A stretch of DNA of 64,000 bases from Acanthamoeba castellanii str. Neff (Eukaryota > Discosea > Longamoebia > Acanthamoebidae): NCBI RefSeq assembly GCF_000313135.1, contig NW_004457415.1:42583-106582 (forward strand), given 5' to 3'. A model generated the notes under the pieces. That model had not been told where the DNA came from and searched no databases. It was given only the letters and a program-made list of their open reading frames with translations. Both the position numbers and the translations under genes were made by a program. Below, one piece after another: positions 43,903 through 55,900 of this stretch (its first letter is position 1; each line of letters begins with the position of its first letter).

Positions 43903-45101
43903 ATGGATGGTGAGGGCCGCGAGAGAGCCCCCGAGACCACACGAACCCAGGGCGGGCCGAATCGATTCGCCATCGGTAAGAGCGAGGCCGTTCCAGTAGT
44001 GCTGCAATGGTTCGTGCATCTCCAAGCCGAATTTGATAGAGGAGGGGCTACCTTCGAATAATCGGGTGATTGGATCGTAGGTCTAACCTTCTCGATCGCG
44101 TAATTGGTTCCATTTCTTCCATCCATCAGGCTTGAAAACAATTACGAGCAGCACTTCGACGAGTCGACCCCCAAGCAGGACGTCTATAACGAGTACTCCG
44201 ATTTCTGCAAGAAGCACCGAATCGAGCCCACATCCGCATCCGCCTTCGGTCGATTGGTGCGCCTGGCCTTCCCCGCCACCACCTCTCGTCGATTAGGCGC
44301 TCGCGGCGCCAACGTCACCGTCTACAATCACTTCCGCCGCCGAGAAGATGCCGACAGTCGCTCCATCCAGCTCACCGCGCTGTCGCAGCAGCCTCCATCT
44401 CCATCCGGTCCTCCATCTCTCAACTCGCTTGATGGCGATAACCGGCTGCGCGGAGGAGGTAGCAGCAAGGTCGCAGATGGCCGCACCGCCAGCGTGGAAG
44501 ATTTGAAGCAGGGTCGAACCTCTTCGCTCAATGGGCCGCGATCGTCGATCGACGAAGCATCTCGGATGGATCAGATTGACGAAGACGAACCCGACGAAGA
44601 GAGCCTCTACAAAGGAGCGAACAGTGGCTGCTTCGCCGACGGCGTTGATGGTCTCCTTGACCAGGGATTCCTCTCGCTCGCTGGCCGCCAGCATTCGACG
44701 TGCACAACACCGAGCACCTCCACGAACGCGGGCCTTGCCTCGATCATCTTCGACGAGTACCAGTACGATGCGCTCGAAGGCGGCGCCAGCGGCGCTAACC
44801 TCCTCATGAAGATGCTGAAGAGCGAAGAGAACGGCGCCGAGCTGTACGACAGCCTCCATCGAATGCTCTACGGCGCGCGGGCCTACCGCAAGGACGGGAT
44901 GGAGCTTGAGGAGGAAGCCGCGCGAATCAACGCCGACGCCGACGCTGCGGGTACCATTCGCCATCTTGCCCTGTTTCCAATGCACGCACCATCAATCAGA
45001 GCACTGGACCCAACACAACATAACACAATACAGGCAAGCAGCTGCAGCTCTATCGAGGGACATACCAACCCGGACAGCAGCACCAGACCATCGGCTACCA
45101 G
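43903..45101 (+). CDS. RFX-type DNA-binding protein
   Basis: Winged-helix transcription regulator. Exon 1 (43903-44009) starts MDGEGRERAPETTRTQGG and ends VPVVLQW. Splicing at TG|GTTCGT to 44130 completes the Trp codon and gives LQWLENNYEQHFD, the exact RFX start. Then come DVYNEYSDFCKKHRIEPTSA, FGRLVRLAFPATTSRRLGAR and VTVYNHFRRRE. The usual SKYHYYG at the recognition end is VTVYNHF here. Exon 2 ends at 44950 and exon 3 (45034-45101) encodes KQLQLYRGTYQPGQQHQTIG. The linker contains acidic DEDEPDEESLY and Ser-rich stretches. The donor GTACTT at 45102 is in phase 0, and the next acceptor that keeps frame is at 45704, so this may be the N-terminal part of the following gene. Confidence 0.75.
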
Positions 45102-45704
45102 GTACTTGATCCCTTCCCCATTCTTTTCCTACTCGAGATCGCTGGAGCCAGCATCCAAATCTCTTTCACCCGCTTGATCCTCGCAAGAGATCATCTTTTT
45201 TTTTTCAATCTCGCGCACGTGAGGCCGGCGCACATGAGGTGCGGCACACGATGGGTGCACGTGTGGCGTTGTTGTTGCCGGCTCTGCGATGAAACGTGTT
45301 TGTGTCGGCGGCCTTTTGGTCTGCTCGGCGCACCGCCCCTATTTCAAATCGAGGGCCACACAGCGCCCAACTGCAATCATACAAACGGCAAGCGCTGAAA
45401 TTTCGAGTTGTATAGGATTTTAAATTATTTTTGTTAAAATATTGTTGGAATTATTGCTCTTGTGTGGCAACTAATTCTCTGATACACTCTATCTACCTCT
45501 CTCCACTCCTACAATCTATCGGCACATGTTCTACCATAGGAACATAAAAACAAAAAGCAAAAATTGGACCGATATCAAGATATCCCGTATCTTGACATCG
45601 GCCAAGTGGTAAGCCGTGCCCAATTTACCGCTGCTTGATCGCTCTGCAAAGTGCTCAAGCAGAGTGCGCGTTTATTAATTGTCTTCCTCCTTTTGCCTTC
45701 ACAG
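45102..45704 (+). other. Long intron or intergenic gap
   Basis: This AT-rich 603-bp stretch has a GT donor at its left edge and a TTCACAG acceptor at its right edge. If it is one intron, the RFX gene and the next gene are a single locus. It contains an 18-bp inverted repeat at 45565-45604. Confidence 0.35.
45565..45604. repeat. Inverted repeat (potential hairpin)
   Basis: Arms 45565-45582 and 45588-45604 are complementary apart from one bulged A and one mismatch, around a 5-nt loop (TCCCG). It is followed by a smaller CTCTGC/GCAGAG inverted repeat near 45640-45662. Confidence 0.7.
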
Positions 45705-48700
45705 GAGGAAAGAAAGCCCGGTTTGTGGAACGCCGATACCCACCTGCACCTGATGAAGCTCTGCGAAACCTATCGGTGCGCACATGCTGAGCATCACACC
45801 CGTGGATCGACCGCCTGAGTCTCACAGCCATTCTTTCTCTGCTCGCTTCAGGGATTGCTACACACAGAACCTGTGGCTGCTCAATCCACTCCACCCGGCT
45901 GCCTTGGAGGACGACAACATCAGGTACGCGCCAGCAATGTCGCCCTTCACAACGAGCGACTACTTACACAGTTTTCTCGCACCCACCCTACTCCACAGAT
46001 ATATTATGTGCACGGACGAAGGCGCCGAGGAGCGTTCTCCCCTCTCGCTGTCCATCTACTGGATCCTCTACAGCGGAGCTCTCATGGCGGGCCACGTCGA
46101 ACGTGCGGTGGAGTTCTACAGCAAGGCTCGGTACGTCTGCCATCAACATCTCATCTCATCCCATCCACATTCTCGCCCTCCAGCTCGATTCCGCGGTCAG
46201 CTCACATTCTTCACATCTACATTTCCATTTTCCAGTGAGCACCTGGGCCACGTGTTTGACCAAACCGACTCTTCAATCTCGCTCGTGCTACTGCCCATGG
46301 CCTATCATTCCCGCTTTTGGGCCGACACCGAGGAAGACGTACGAACTTTCCGCCTCTCTTCTGGTGGTTGGAGATCAAGGCCGACGAGTCCACTCACCTC
46401 TCGTTTTTTTTTTTTTTATCTGTGGGCCTATCAGGGATTGAGCAAGTGCGCCTACTACCTCACCCTCGCGATGGAGATCTGCAAGCGTATAGGGTGCCTC
46501 GGCAGCAGCGTCTACATATCATGCCTACAGATGTACGCCTGGTTTTGTATGACGGATAATACCAGTCTGTCATATGAGGTACGCCTCAGCCTCCCTCCTC
46601 TCACACTCCCTCCACCGCCTTCACATCTTCCCCTTCCATTCACGTTCATCACCGACACACCACCACACCATCACTAATCGTCCGCGCCACAACGCCACAA
46701 TCCTACACACCACACACTCTTTTCTTTTCTACATTCTGTTCTCATACAACAGAATGTCTTTCCAATCTACGTACGATCTCTCATCAATCCGTGCATTCAT
46801 GCTCTGCATTGGGTTGTGCTGACGTGTGACGCTTCCGGGGGCGCCGCTGTACCGTTATATCTGAACAGGAGAAGCTGCAGGAGGTCAAGAAGGGCTCCTA
46901 CTACCCGACGATGCCGATGTCCCTGCAAACCGCCGCCATTCCGCGCAACGCGAGGACCTCCGTGCACATCCCAATCTCGCACCTTCAAATGGTGGAGAAG
47001 ATGTTTGGCGTCGTGGGCAACATCATGAAGGGCATCTTCATCTTCAAGTCAACCGTACAACCAGGTTCCTCTCTCCACCTCCCACATTCACTCAAGCGCG
47101 TTTCTGTTTTTTCTTAGCTAACAAACTAACGCCTCGTTCACTTCCATCGCTCAGCAAACTACCGTACCGCCTCCTCATCTAGACCCCAGGAGCAGTACTC
47201 TCGCCAGTCATCCTCCTTTTCTTCTTCTTCTACGTCTGCGTCACACAAGCGAAAGCAACCGGAGGTGCGGTTTTTTCTTCGTCATATCATATGCGCGAAG
47301 TGCGGCACGCTCATGCGCTACGTGCTTGGCTATTTCCAGGAACCGAGCCGGGAGAGGCCCTCGTCCTCGCCGGCCGTGCAGCACGCCAGGCAAAGGCGGC
47401 GAAGCGACCCGACCGAAACCCGGCTAACCGGCGACGACGGCAGGCAGCACCAACAGCAACATCAACACCAGCAGCAACAGCAGCAGCATCACTACGAATA
47501 CGAGTACGACCAGCGAGACTTCGTGGCGGCCTACCCCAACATGTTCCGGGCCAACACCACCCTGCAGCCCCTTCTCCTGCCCCTGGAGACCATGGAGCAG
47601 GTACTGTGCCACTTCGCAGTCAGGCATCAGCACAAGCGCGAAGAGAAGTGCAATCATGACTCACTGCGTGTGGTTATGTTGCGGCCGCTCGCTGGTGCAC
47701 CAGGACCTGGAGCTTCTGATGAAGTCGGACAACCCGCTGCCGCTCAACATCTACATGATGTTCAAGCTGTGGATCCTGGGCGAGCGCGCCGAATGCTTCT
47801 GGTGCATGGGCCAGCCCCGCGAGGCCCTCCAGATGGCGCTCCACTTCCTCGAGGTGTCCAAGCGGTCCACCAAGAACTTCATCTCGCACTACGTCTCCAT
47901 TCAGCCCATTCTGGAAATGGTATGCGCTCCCCGACCCTCACCATGCGCGCACCACATTGTTATCATCATTCCCTGTTTCTCACCATCCGCTCTCCTGTCT
48001 CGATACATATTTATATATATCTATTTATATGTAAATAGGTGCTGAACATATTCCTGGCCATGTTCCGGTTTGAAGAGTTCCGAGAGCTCCTGGACGCGAT
48101 CCTCGAACCGCTCAACTCCAATATTCCTCACGTCGCTCGCTCCAAGGTTCGTTCTGCCGTCATCAACACACCCCACCGAGTGACTGTCCGCTGTGTTTAT
48201 CGGTTCTAATCGGTTGCACCGTTTCTTCAGGCGCGCTACTTCTCAGCGCTCTTTGCTGCCAACCCCGTGTTCTCCTCCTCGGCCGAGATCGACACCTCGG
48301 GCACCGTCCCTCGACCTCTCAGCACTTCTGGTACCCCAGGCTCCTCTTACACTTCTCTTCGGCTTATGATGTCCGACTGTGTGTGTGTGTGTGCTCGAAA
48401 CACAAACACTGACCGTGTCCTTGTTTGCCGCCGTCGCACAGAGTCGGGTAGCGATTCGCCCGAGGGAGTGAGTGGCAGCTCTGGCAGTGAGAGCGGTGGC
48501 AGCTGCTCGAGCAACAGGAACAGCTCGGCCGGCCGACCGGGCAACGCCAGCGGCAGCGACGAGTCGCCGCCCTCCTACGGCGGCAACGACAGCAGGTACG
48601 CAACATTCTTCATTCTTCTTGCCATTGCCAAGCCTGACCGAGCTTCGTTCTTCGTTCTTCGTTCTTCGTTCTCGTCCAGTGACGAAGGAGGCGATCAGAT

Positions 48701-48725
48701 GGCTGGGCTCACACGCGCCTCGTGA
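45705..48725 (+). CDS. Regulator-like protein with fungal-TF-type middle region (possibly part of the RFX gene)
   Basis: About ten exons on the plus strand. The first, 45705-45775, opens in phase 0 after an acceptor without an ATG (PGLWNADTHLHLMKLCETYR). Later exons give DCYTQNLWLLNPLHPAALED, SLSIYWILYSGALMAGHVER then AVEFYSKAR, CAYYLTLAMEICKRIGCLGS and PMSLQTAAIPRNARTS. Then come a Gln/His-rich tract near 47450-47500, NPLPLNIYMMFKLWILGERA, QPREALQMALHFLEVSKRST and EFRELLDAILEPLNSNIP, and a Ser/Gly-rich end (GGDQMAGLTRAS). The helical repeats resemble the middle-homology region of fungal zinc-cluster factors (weak). The missing start and matching phase suggest continuation from the RFX gene. 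Function is not established. Confidence 0.5.
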
Positions 48726-48982
48726 CGCCAGGCTGTCGCGCACCGATAGAGAGCGCCACCAAGAGAGGTGGCCACACGTACACAGCAAGAGAGGGAATAT
48801 TCTCTCACTTCACGCAACAACTCTCTTCACCCAATTTTCATCATTCTCACACACGTATCAACCACAATACATCAACGGCGTCCATATTCAACATCCACAC
48901 ATGTACAAGTATGTTGGATGGACCAGATAAATAAAATAAAATAATTTATAAATATATCAAACATTGTAAATTTTAGAGAGGC

Positions 48983-49886
48983 ATGGAGGCGGAGAGCAAC
49001 AGGAAGGCGGTGGTGGCCTTCTTTGGGCGCCTGCAGCGGCAGGTGGAGGCGTGGGATGCGACGAGCGTGCAGGGCGGCACGCACTTTGTGAAGATGAACA
49101 ACCTCCTGCCCACCCTGCCGCTCCTTCGACCATCTGCCGCCGGTGAGATGCAGCGATTAGCGCCCGAGATTGAGGCCGCCTTCCCCGATCTCCGGGACAA
49201 GCTGGTAGACCAGCATCGCGTCCTCATCGAAGAACACATCAAAGGCATCCATCTCTCCATGTACCGCTCCTCCCTCATCTTTGATTTATTTCCTATTTTT
49301 ACAACCTATTAATTCATCTTTGCACAAACAAAAGGCGAGGACTGGGCGCGGTGGTGCGAAACATGCGGCGGGTGAGCGACGAAGCCTGGGCACACTACCG
49401 CCTGCACGTGGCCGCATCGCCCGCCGAACGCGACGCTGCCTTCGTGCGCGGAGGTGCGCATCTTTTCCGCGATTGTGTCGGTTGGTGTACTACGGCAAGC
49501 TCATCATCACGTAATCGACGCAGGACTCGCGCTGGCTCCCTCTTTTGTGGAGGTCGTTGAGTACATCGACGTCATCGCCAAGATGCACGAAAAGGAGTTC
49601 CTGCAGCGGAAGCGGTTGGTGGAGAACATCAGCTACGAGCACGCCGCAGAGACCGAGGGCCTCCTGCAGGTGTGGCTCACCGAGCCACACATCGACAAAG
49701 CGCACAGTACAATCACCCATGTCCTTCTCACGCTTCACTCTTTTCACTTCCTCATTATTGATCGTTGCTGTGGTGTGTGCGTGTGCGTGTGTGTGTGCGT
49801 GCTCGCGCGTGTGTGTTATTGCAGTGTCGGAGATGGTGGGGGTCGTCGAGAACAGTTCCATCTTGGCCTCTTCACTAAAGACCTGA
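48983..49886 (+). CDS. AIRIM: AIRIM (C1orf109) homologue, ribosome maturation factor
   Basis: Exons 48983-49260, 49335-49453, 49524-49706 and 49825-49886 join in frame to 213 aa, against ~200 in human. EAAFPDLRDKLVDQHRVLIE and PSFVEVVEYIDVIAKMHEKE then FLQRKRLVENI align with the two conserved blocks of human AIRIM (AFPDLKERL; PSVADMLEWLQDIERHYRKS then YLKRKYLL). In animals AIRIM works with the AAA ATPases AFG2A/B to release factors from pre-60S ribosomal particles. The protein is helical throughout with no membrane segment. The stop is only 62 bp from the convergent receptor gene. Recognition rests on motif memory, not a search. Confidence 0.6.
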
Positions 49887-49948
49887 GCTTTCGAGCATTG
49901 CTTTTTATTTTGTACACACGCGAAACTTTATGATGGTGGTGGTGCTGA

Positions 49949-52900
49949 TTACAACGGTTGCGAGCGAGGCGACTCCAGGTCCAGGTCGCCGATCTCATCG
50001 CCGAGGGCGGCGTCGAAGAAGGCCAGCACGGTCTCCATGGCGGGTCGCTTCTCGGGCGAGTTGTGCCAGCACTTCTTCATGACCTTCTTGAAGTCCGCCG
50101 CGCACTCGGCCGGCACCTGCGGCCGGCGGCCCTCCAGCACATCGAGCGACACGCCCATGAAGTTGCGCCCGGCGAAGGGCTGCTTGCGCGTCAGCACCTG
50201 CCACATGACGATACCGAACGAGTACACGTCCGCCTTCTCGCAGTACTTCTCCCCCCGAATCACCTCCGGCGCTGTGTGTGTCGTGTCGTGTGGTGGTGTA
50301 GTGTCGTGTCAGTTGAAGATTACAGCACGACACGCGCGTAGTGGTGGCGGTGGGGCGTAGTGGCATACCTGTCCAGCAGGGCGTGCCGCAGCGGGTCATG
50401 GTGGCGTTCTCCTCCTTGATGCGGGCGAACCCGAAGTCGGCCACTTTGACGTTCCAGTTCTCGTCGACGAGCAGGTTGGAGGGCTTGAGGTCGCGGTGGA
50501 CGATGACGGGGTGCAGGGAGTGGAGGTAGTTGATGCCGAGCGCGGCCGAGCGCAGCATGCGCAGCTTCTGCTGGTAGGTGAGCCTGACGCTGTTGTTCTG
50601 CAGGATCTCCATCAACGAGCCCTGCTTCACGAACTCGGTCACGATGCACAGATTGGGCCGCTTCACACACGCTCCTGTGATCGCACACAACACACACAAC
50701 ACACACCCCATTTGACATTGCGTGCGCACACGACACACAAGACACGACACGACACACGCGGTACCGATGAAGAGGACGATGTTGGGGTGGTGCAGTTCGG
50801 AGAGGAAGGCCATCTCGGCGCGGAACTCGAGCATGCTGCGTTCATCGAGCTTCTGCTTGATGAACCGCTTCACGGCCACGTCGACGCCCTTCCACTTGCC
50901 CTTGTACACGACGCCGTACGAGCCGAGGCCCACCTGCCGGCCCAGCTGGATCTCCCCGAAGTCGATCACCCACCGGCACAGGTTGGCCGACGTCAAGAAG
51001 TTGTCCTCCTTGAACATCATGCCCTCGCCCACCACCGTCAGCAGCTCGCCGCCGCCATCGCCGCCGTCATGACGATCAACACCGTCCGCCGCGCGCGAGG
51101 GCTTGTTGGTCTTGAGGCGACGCTCGCCCACATCTTCGCCGTCGCCGCTGTCGCCGTCGTTGCTCGACGAGTGGGTGGTGTGGGACGACGAGCCGCCGTG
51201 GCCGGCCTCGGGCGAGACGCCGCCGAAGAAGCGGGCCTCGAGGCCGCGCACCTTGACCTCGAACAGCTTGGAGCCGCCGGGCGCATCGGGCATCTCGAAC
51301 CGGCCCAGGTACTGGATGCGCTTGTGGCCCTCCTGCGCCAGCGGGCGGTCCTGCAGCCGGTTGAAGGCCGCGTGGGACATGAGAATCTGGCCGCCGTGCG
51401 TGAGGGCCGTGATGCGCGCCGCGGCGTTCACCACCGGGCCGATGTACTCCACCCGCCGCGTCATCGGGTCCTTTACCATACGCGGCTTGCCCCAGTGCAC
51501 CCCCATCCGCACCCGCAAGCCCTTGAACAGCACTCTTCAACACGACACACGCGACACGACTCACATCAGAAATATAAAAGAAAATTATGAAAAAGACAAT
51601 AAAACGATGAAGAAAGTTTGGTGGTGTACCGATCGTCTTTGTCGCCCCACTCTTCGGCGGCGCCGGGGTGGGCCAGGAGCTCGCCGGGCCACTCGACCCG
51701 GAGCAGCTCCTGCTGGACGTCGATGCACCACTCGAGCGCGTCGTCGGCCTGCTGGAAGGCCATACAGAACGAGCCCTCGCCGCTGTTGCGGTCGCGCAGG
51801 AACACGACCTCGTAGCCGTGGTGCTTCTTGAGCAGCGTGCGGAGGGTCTCGTTGTGCAAAAGCGTCGCGTCGCGCATGGCGAGCGCGTTGCTGTCCCAGA
51901 GCGACGCGGCGCGCGTGATGTCGGTGAACACGATCGCCACGTCTCCCTCGGGCGGCTTCACGCCCGCAGCCGCAGCTCCGGCTACGTCGCCCACCGAGCT
52001 GTCGCCTGTGTGTGCCGGTTTTGGGGGTGAGAACGCACCGCACACACCTGACCGCACGCACAACCGCACACACGCCACCGCACGCGTGTGTCACACAGAT
52101 GGGATGTACCGGACGAACTGGAATTGCCGCCCGAGCTGCTCGTGTTGCCCGACGCGGTCCAGGACGAGACGCCCATGGGCAGCGACGACGAGGACGACGA
52201 GCCCGTCTTGAACGACGAGCCGCCCGCGCCCATCTCGGTGCTGAGGCGGGTCATGATCTCGAGGAATGCGGGCCGGATGACGGGTTCCACATTCCAGCAG
52301 CTGGTCATGAGCGCCTCGAACTCGGGCGGCGCGCCGTGCTCCTCCGGGATGGTCGGCCGCAGGTTGTCCCTGATCACCGCCACCGCCACCGCTGCCGGGC
52401 TGTGTTCCCACAATTTAGCCCTAAATTCGCGCGTGTGCGTGTGCGGTCGCATGTGTGCGTGTGCGCACGCACCTGAGACCAGCGTAGGGCTGCTGTCGGG
52501 TCAGGAGCTCCCACAGGATGATGCCGAAGGAGTAGACGTCGGCCAGCACCAGGTCGGCGCCGGGCGTCTCGTTGAGCACCTCGGGCGCGGTCCAGTGCAC
52601 GCTACCGCCGCCGCGCAGGTCTTCGGCGCCCGCCTTGTTGGTCTTGATGTCCTCCTTGAACTTGGTGAGCCCAAAGTCCGACACCTTCACGTTCCACTTG
52701 TTGTCGAGCAGCAGGTTGAGCGACTTGAGGTCGCGGTGCACGATGCCCGACGAGTGCAGGAAGTGCATGCCCTTGGCCGCCTGGTACGCCATCTTGATCT
52801 GCCCGAGGTGTGTGCCGCAAGCGAAAGCGTGAGCACTACGTTCTGGTGTGTGTGCATGTGCGGTGTTGTGGTGCGGTTGAGGCACCTTTAGCAGATAGGG

Positions 52901-55900
52901 GATGTCGGGCACAAGCTCGTTCTGAAGCAACTGTGGAGACAAATGAACGAATGAAAAGGGAAGGTGAGCGCGAGGCAAAGCCGTGCAGAGATTGTAGGGG
53001 GGTTCACGTACGTCGTAGAGGGAGCCGAGGGCCATGAACTCCATGACGATGCACATCCTGGGCGGCTTCGTCGACGCTGCCATGAACAGCACCACGTTGG
53101 GGTGCCTCAGGGCCGTCATCACCCGCACCTACGCGAGCCACAGCCCAGCCCAGCCCAGTCGTCAGTTACATCAAAACAACCACCACGCGTACCACTCACG
53201 ATGTCAACCACGTTGGTGGCGCACCTCCTCCTTGAAGTTACGCTCCATCTCGCGGGAGACGTTGGCGGCGGTCATGGTCTTGACCGCCACTTCGGTGCCC
53301 TTCCATAGGGCGCGGTGGACCTCGCCGAAGCCGCCGGTGCCCAGGTGCGCGCCCATCTCGAGCTCGTCGGCGTCGATCTCCCAGTCGTCCTTGCCCCGCC
53401 GGTTGCGGCGCGCGTAGACCAGCACCGCGACCAGCGCGCAGAGCAGCAGCAGGAAGACCAGGGTCACAATCGGTACGGCGGTGGACAGGGCCACGATGAG
53501 GGCGATGTCGGCAGCGCTGCGGCCCTGGTCGTCGCAGAACTGGCCCTGCCAGCCGCTGTCGCAGTTGCACGCGCCGGCTATGCACACGCCGTGGTCCGAG
53601 CAGAGGGTGCCGTCGGGCGTGATGCAGCCATGGAGCGAGCTGGCCGCGACGCCGTTGCAGGTGGTCTCGTCGAGCAGCCTGAGCAGGCGCCGCTTCACCG
53701 ATGGCACCGTCGCAGCCACCACCACTTGGGCACTGACAGCCGCACAGGCGTGAGTTGCATGCGCGTGCGCGCGTGCGCGCGTGCGCGTGTGTGTGCGGTG
53801 TCATCAGAGGGTTGGCGCGTACGCGGTTGCCATGGACGAGGCGTCGGCGTCGGTCTGAGCCCAGTAGAGGTAGTCGAGCAGTCCGCCGGCCTTGGTGCAA
53901 TCGGTCATCTCGCGCGTGTGGATGGTGATCGAGTTGACCAGCACCATGGGCCAGCTGTTGGCCCCAGGCGCCAGCGAGATGGCCGACGTGATGTCGTCCT
54001 TGTGGTCCATCATCGCCGCGTAGATTGTGGTCGGGTCGCACGGCACCAGGTTGTTGGCCTCGTTGTAGATCGAGGCGCCCTTGATCGTGCGCGACGTGAC
54101 CACGTCCGGGTTGTGGTGGAACGCAAAGGCGTAGGGCGTGTCGATGATGGCGTTGAGCAGCGCAAAGTTGCGGATGGTGCTGCCGATGGTGCGGCCGGGC
54201 ACGTCCATGGCTGGGAAATGGCCCAGGTAGGTGGTCGAGTTGCCCAGCTCGGCGCGCCACTCGGGCACCTTGCGGCTGAGTGCGTCGGTGAAGAGGGCCG
54301 TGGCCGGCGACGACGGGTCGTTCTGGTAGACGATGATAATCGATCGGTTGGGCAACAGGCTCTCCAGTAGTGGGTTGAGCTGCTTGATGTACGGGTCGTT
54401 CCACATCTGTGTGCGATGATGCGTGTGCGGTGGTGCGTGTGCGTGTGCACAAATTATGAGCACGATGAAGCGCTGATAAGAAGTGAACATATGGAAAAGG
54501 CGTACGGTGATCCTGTTGAGGTAGATGTAGGCCATGGCCTGCCAGTCCAGAATGAGGGGCTCCTTCGAGCCAACAATTTCAGGAATCTGTTACCATGCGA
54601 CAATAGGTAAGGAAATCAATAGGAGATAAAATCGACGCGTGCGAGGTGAGCAACGTACGTTGTAGTAGGGAATAATGCCGTAGCCGATCGTGGGCACGCC
54701 CGCGGCGTCGGGCATCAGCGCCTGCTGCGCCGGCGTGAGCGCCGTGCTGAGCGCGCCGTAATCGATGTCGCCTGCCAATCGCTCGCGTGAGTTATTGTCA
54801 TGCTTTTAACTCCGATGGCTTATGATAGATTGATCGTACCCGCGACCATCTCGTCGATGGCGGTCTGGGAGATGGTGGAGGTGTACTGCACCTTGAAGGC
54901 CGTGCTCGGGTAGTTGGCCACCCAGGTGTTGTAGATGGTGAAGGGCGCCCCCATGCCGAGCAGCACGGCCGTTTGGAACGCCTTGCGGTCGTTGCAGTAG
55001 ATGGTGCCCATGGCGTCGATCAGGCGGCGCCGGTAGGCATTGATCAGCGATGTGTAGCCCAGCGAGGTGGCCACGCTTGCCGCCCTGGAATTGAGTTGTG
55101 TCCTAAAAAAGGTCGATGATGAGTTCGATAGATGTGTACTGGGCGGGCGAGTTGTGGGCGAATAGAGGTGGTTACCAGGAGATCAGAAGCAGGAGCTCGC
55201 GAATGTTGGAGCAGTCGGAGGAGGTGATGTTCTTGGGGATGAGGGTGAAGCTGATGAAACTCATCGGCCACGACCCGGTCCCGTTGGCGTTTAAGATGTC
55301 CACGGTGAGATGCCCTGGACCGGAAAAGGAGGTAGATTAGACACAGTACCGAAATGAATATGTTCCAAAAATACATGTAATACCCAAAAATAAAATAAAC
55401 ATCTACTGAAAATAAAAATAAAGTTAAAAGCTGTCGCAGGCCATACCGGAATCGATGGCTGAGCGGTACGCGGTCATGGCCGCTTGCACCGCTGTTTGGG
55501 TAGGACTCACAATGGACCCGGCGGCGTTGCGCATGCGCGACACAGCGAGGCCGGCTTCATTGGCCTCGAACAGGGTCATGTAGGTCAACGAGTTGTCCGT
55601 GGTCTAAAGGTGTGTTGTGTGGCCAACCATCTCATTAGTCTTGTGTGGCGCGAGGCAGAACCACAAAAATAAGAAACAATCGCGGTACCTTCACGAAATT
55701 GATGCGCTGGGCGTCGGTGCTGAAGCCCTGCGACGTGCCCAGGGACGCCGCCGGAGGCAAGTCCTCGAGGAGGCCGTCGCGCGGAAAGCTGCCGTTGGTG
55801 AAGACGTTGAGCGCGCGCTTGAAGACGGTCGTACTGCTCACCGCGCTGCCTGTGCGGAAACTGGTCCTGATCTCTGCATCGGGCAGGCGCGAGCCGATGT

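Noticed and set aside
53315..54370. 351-codon plus-strand ORF opposite the receptor gene
   Set aside because: Antisense shadow of PstS-like and kinase exons; composition is low-complexity and no domain is visible.
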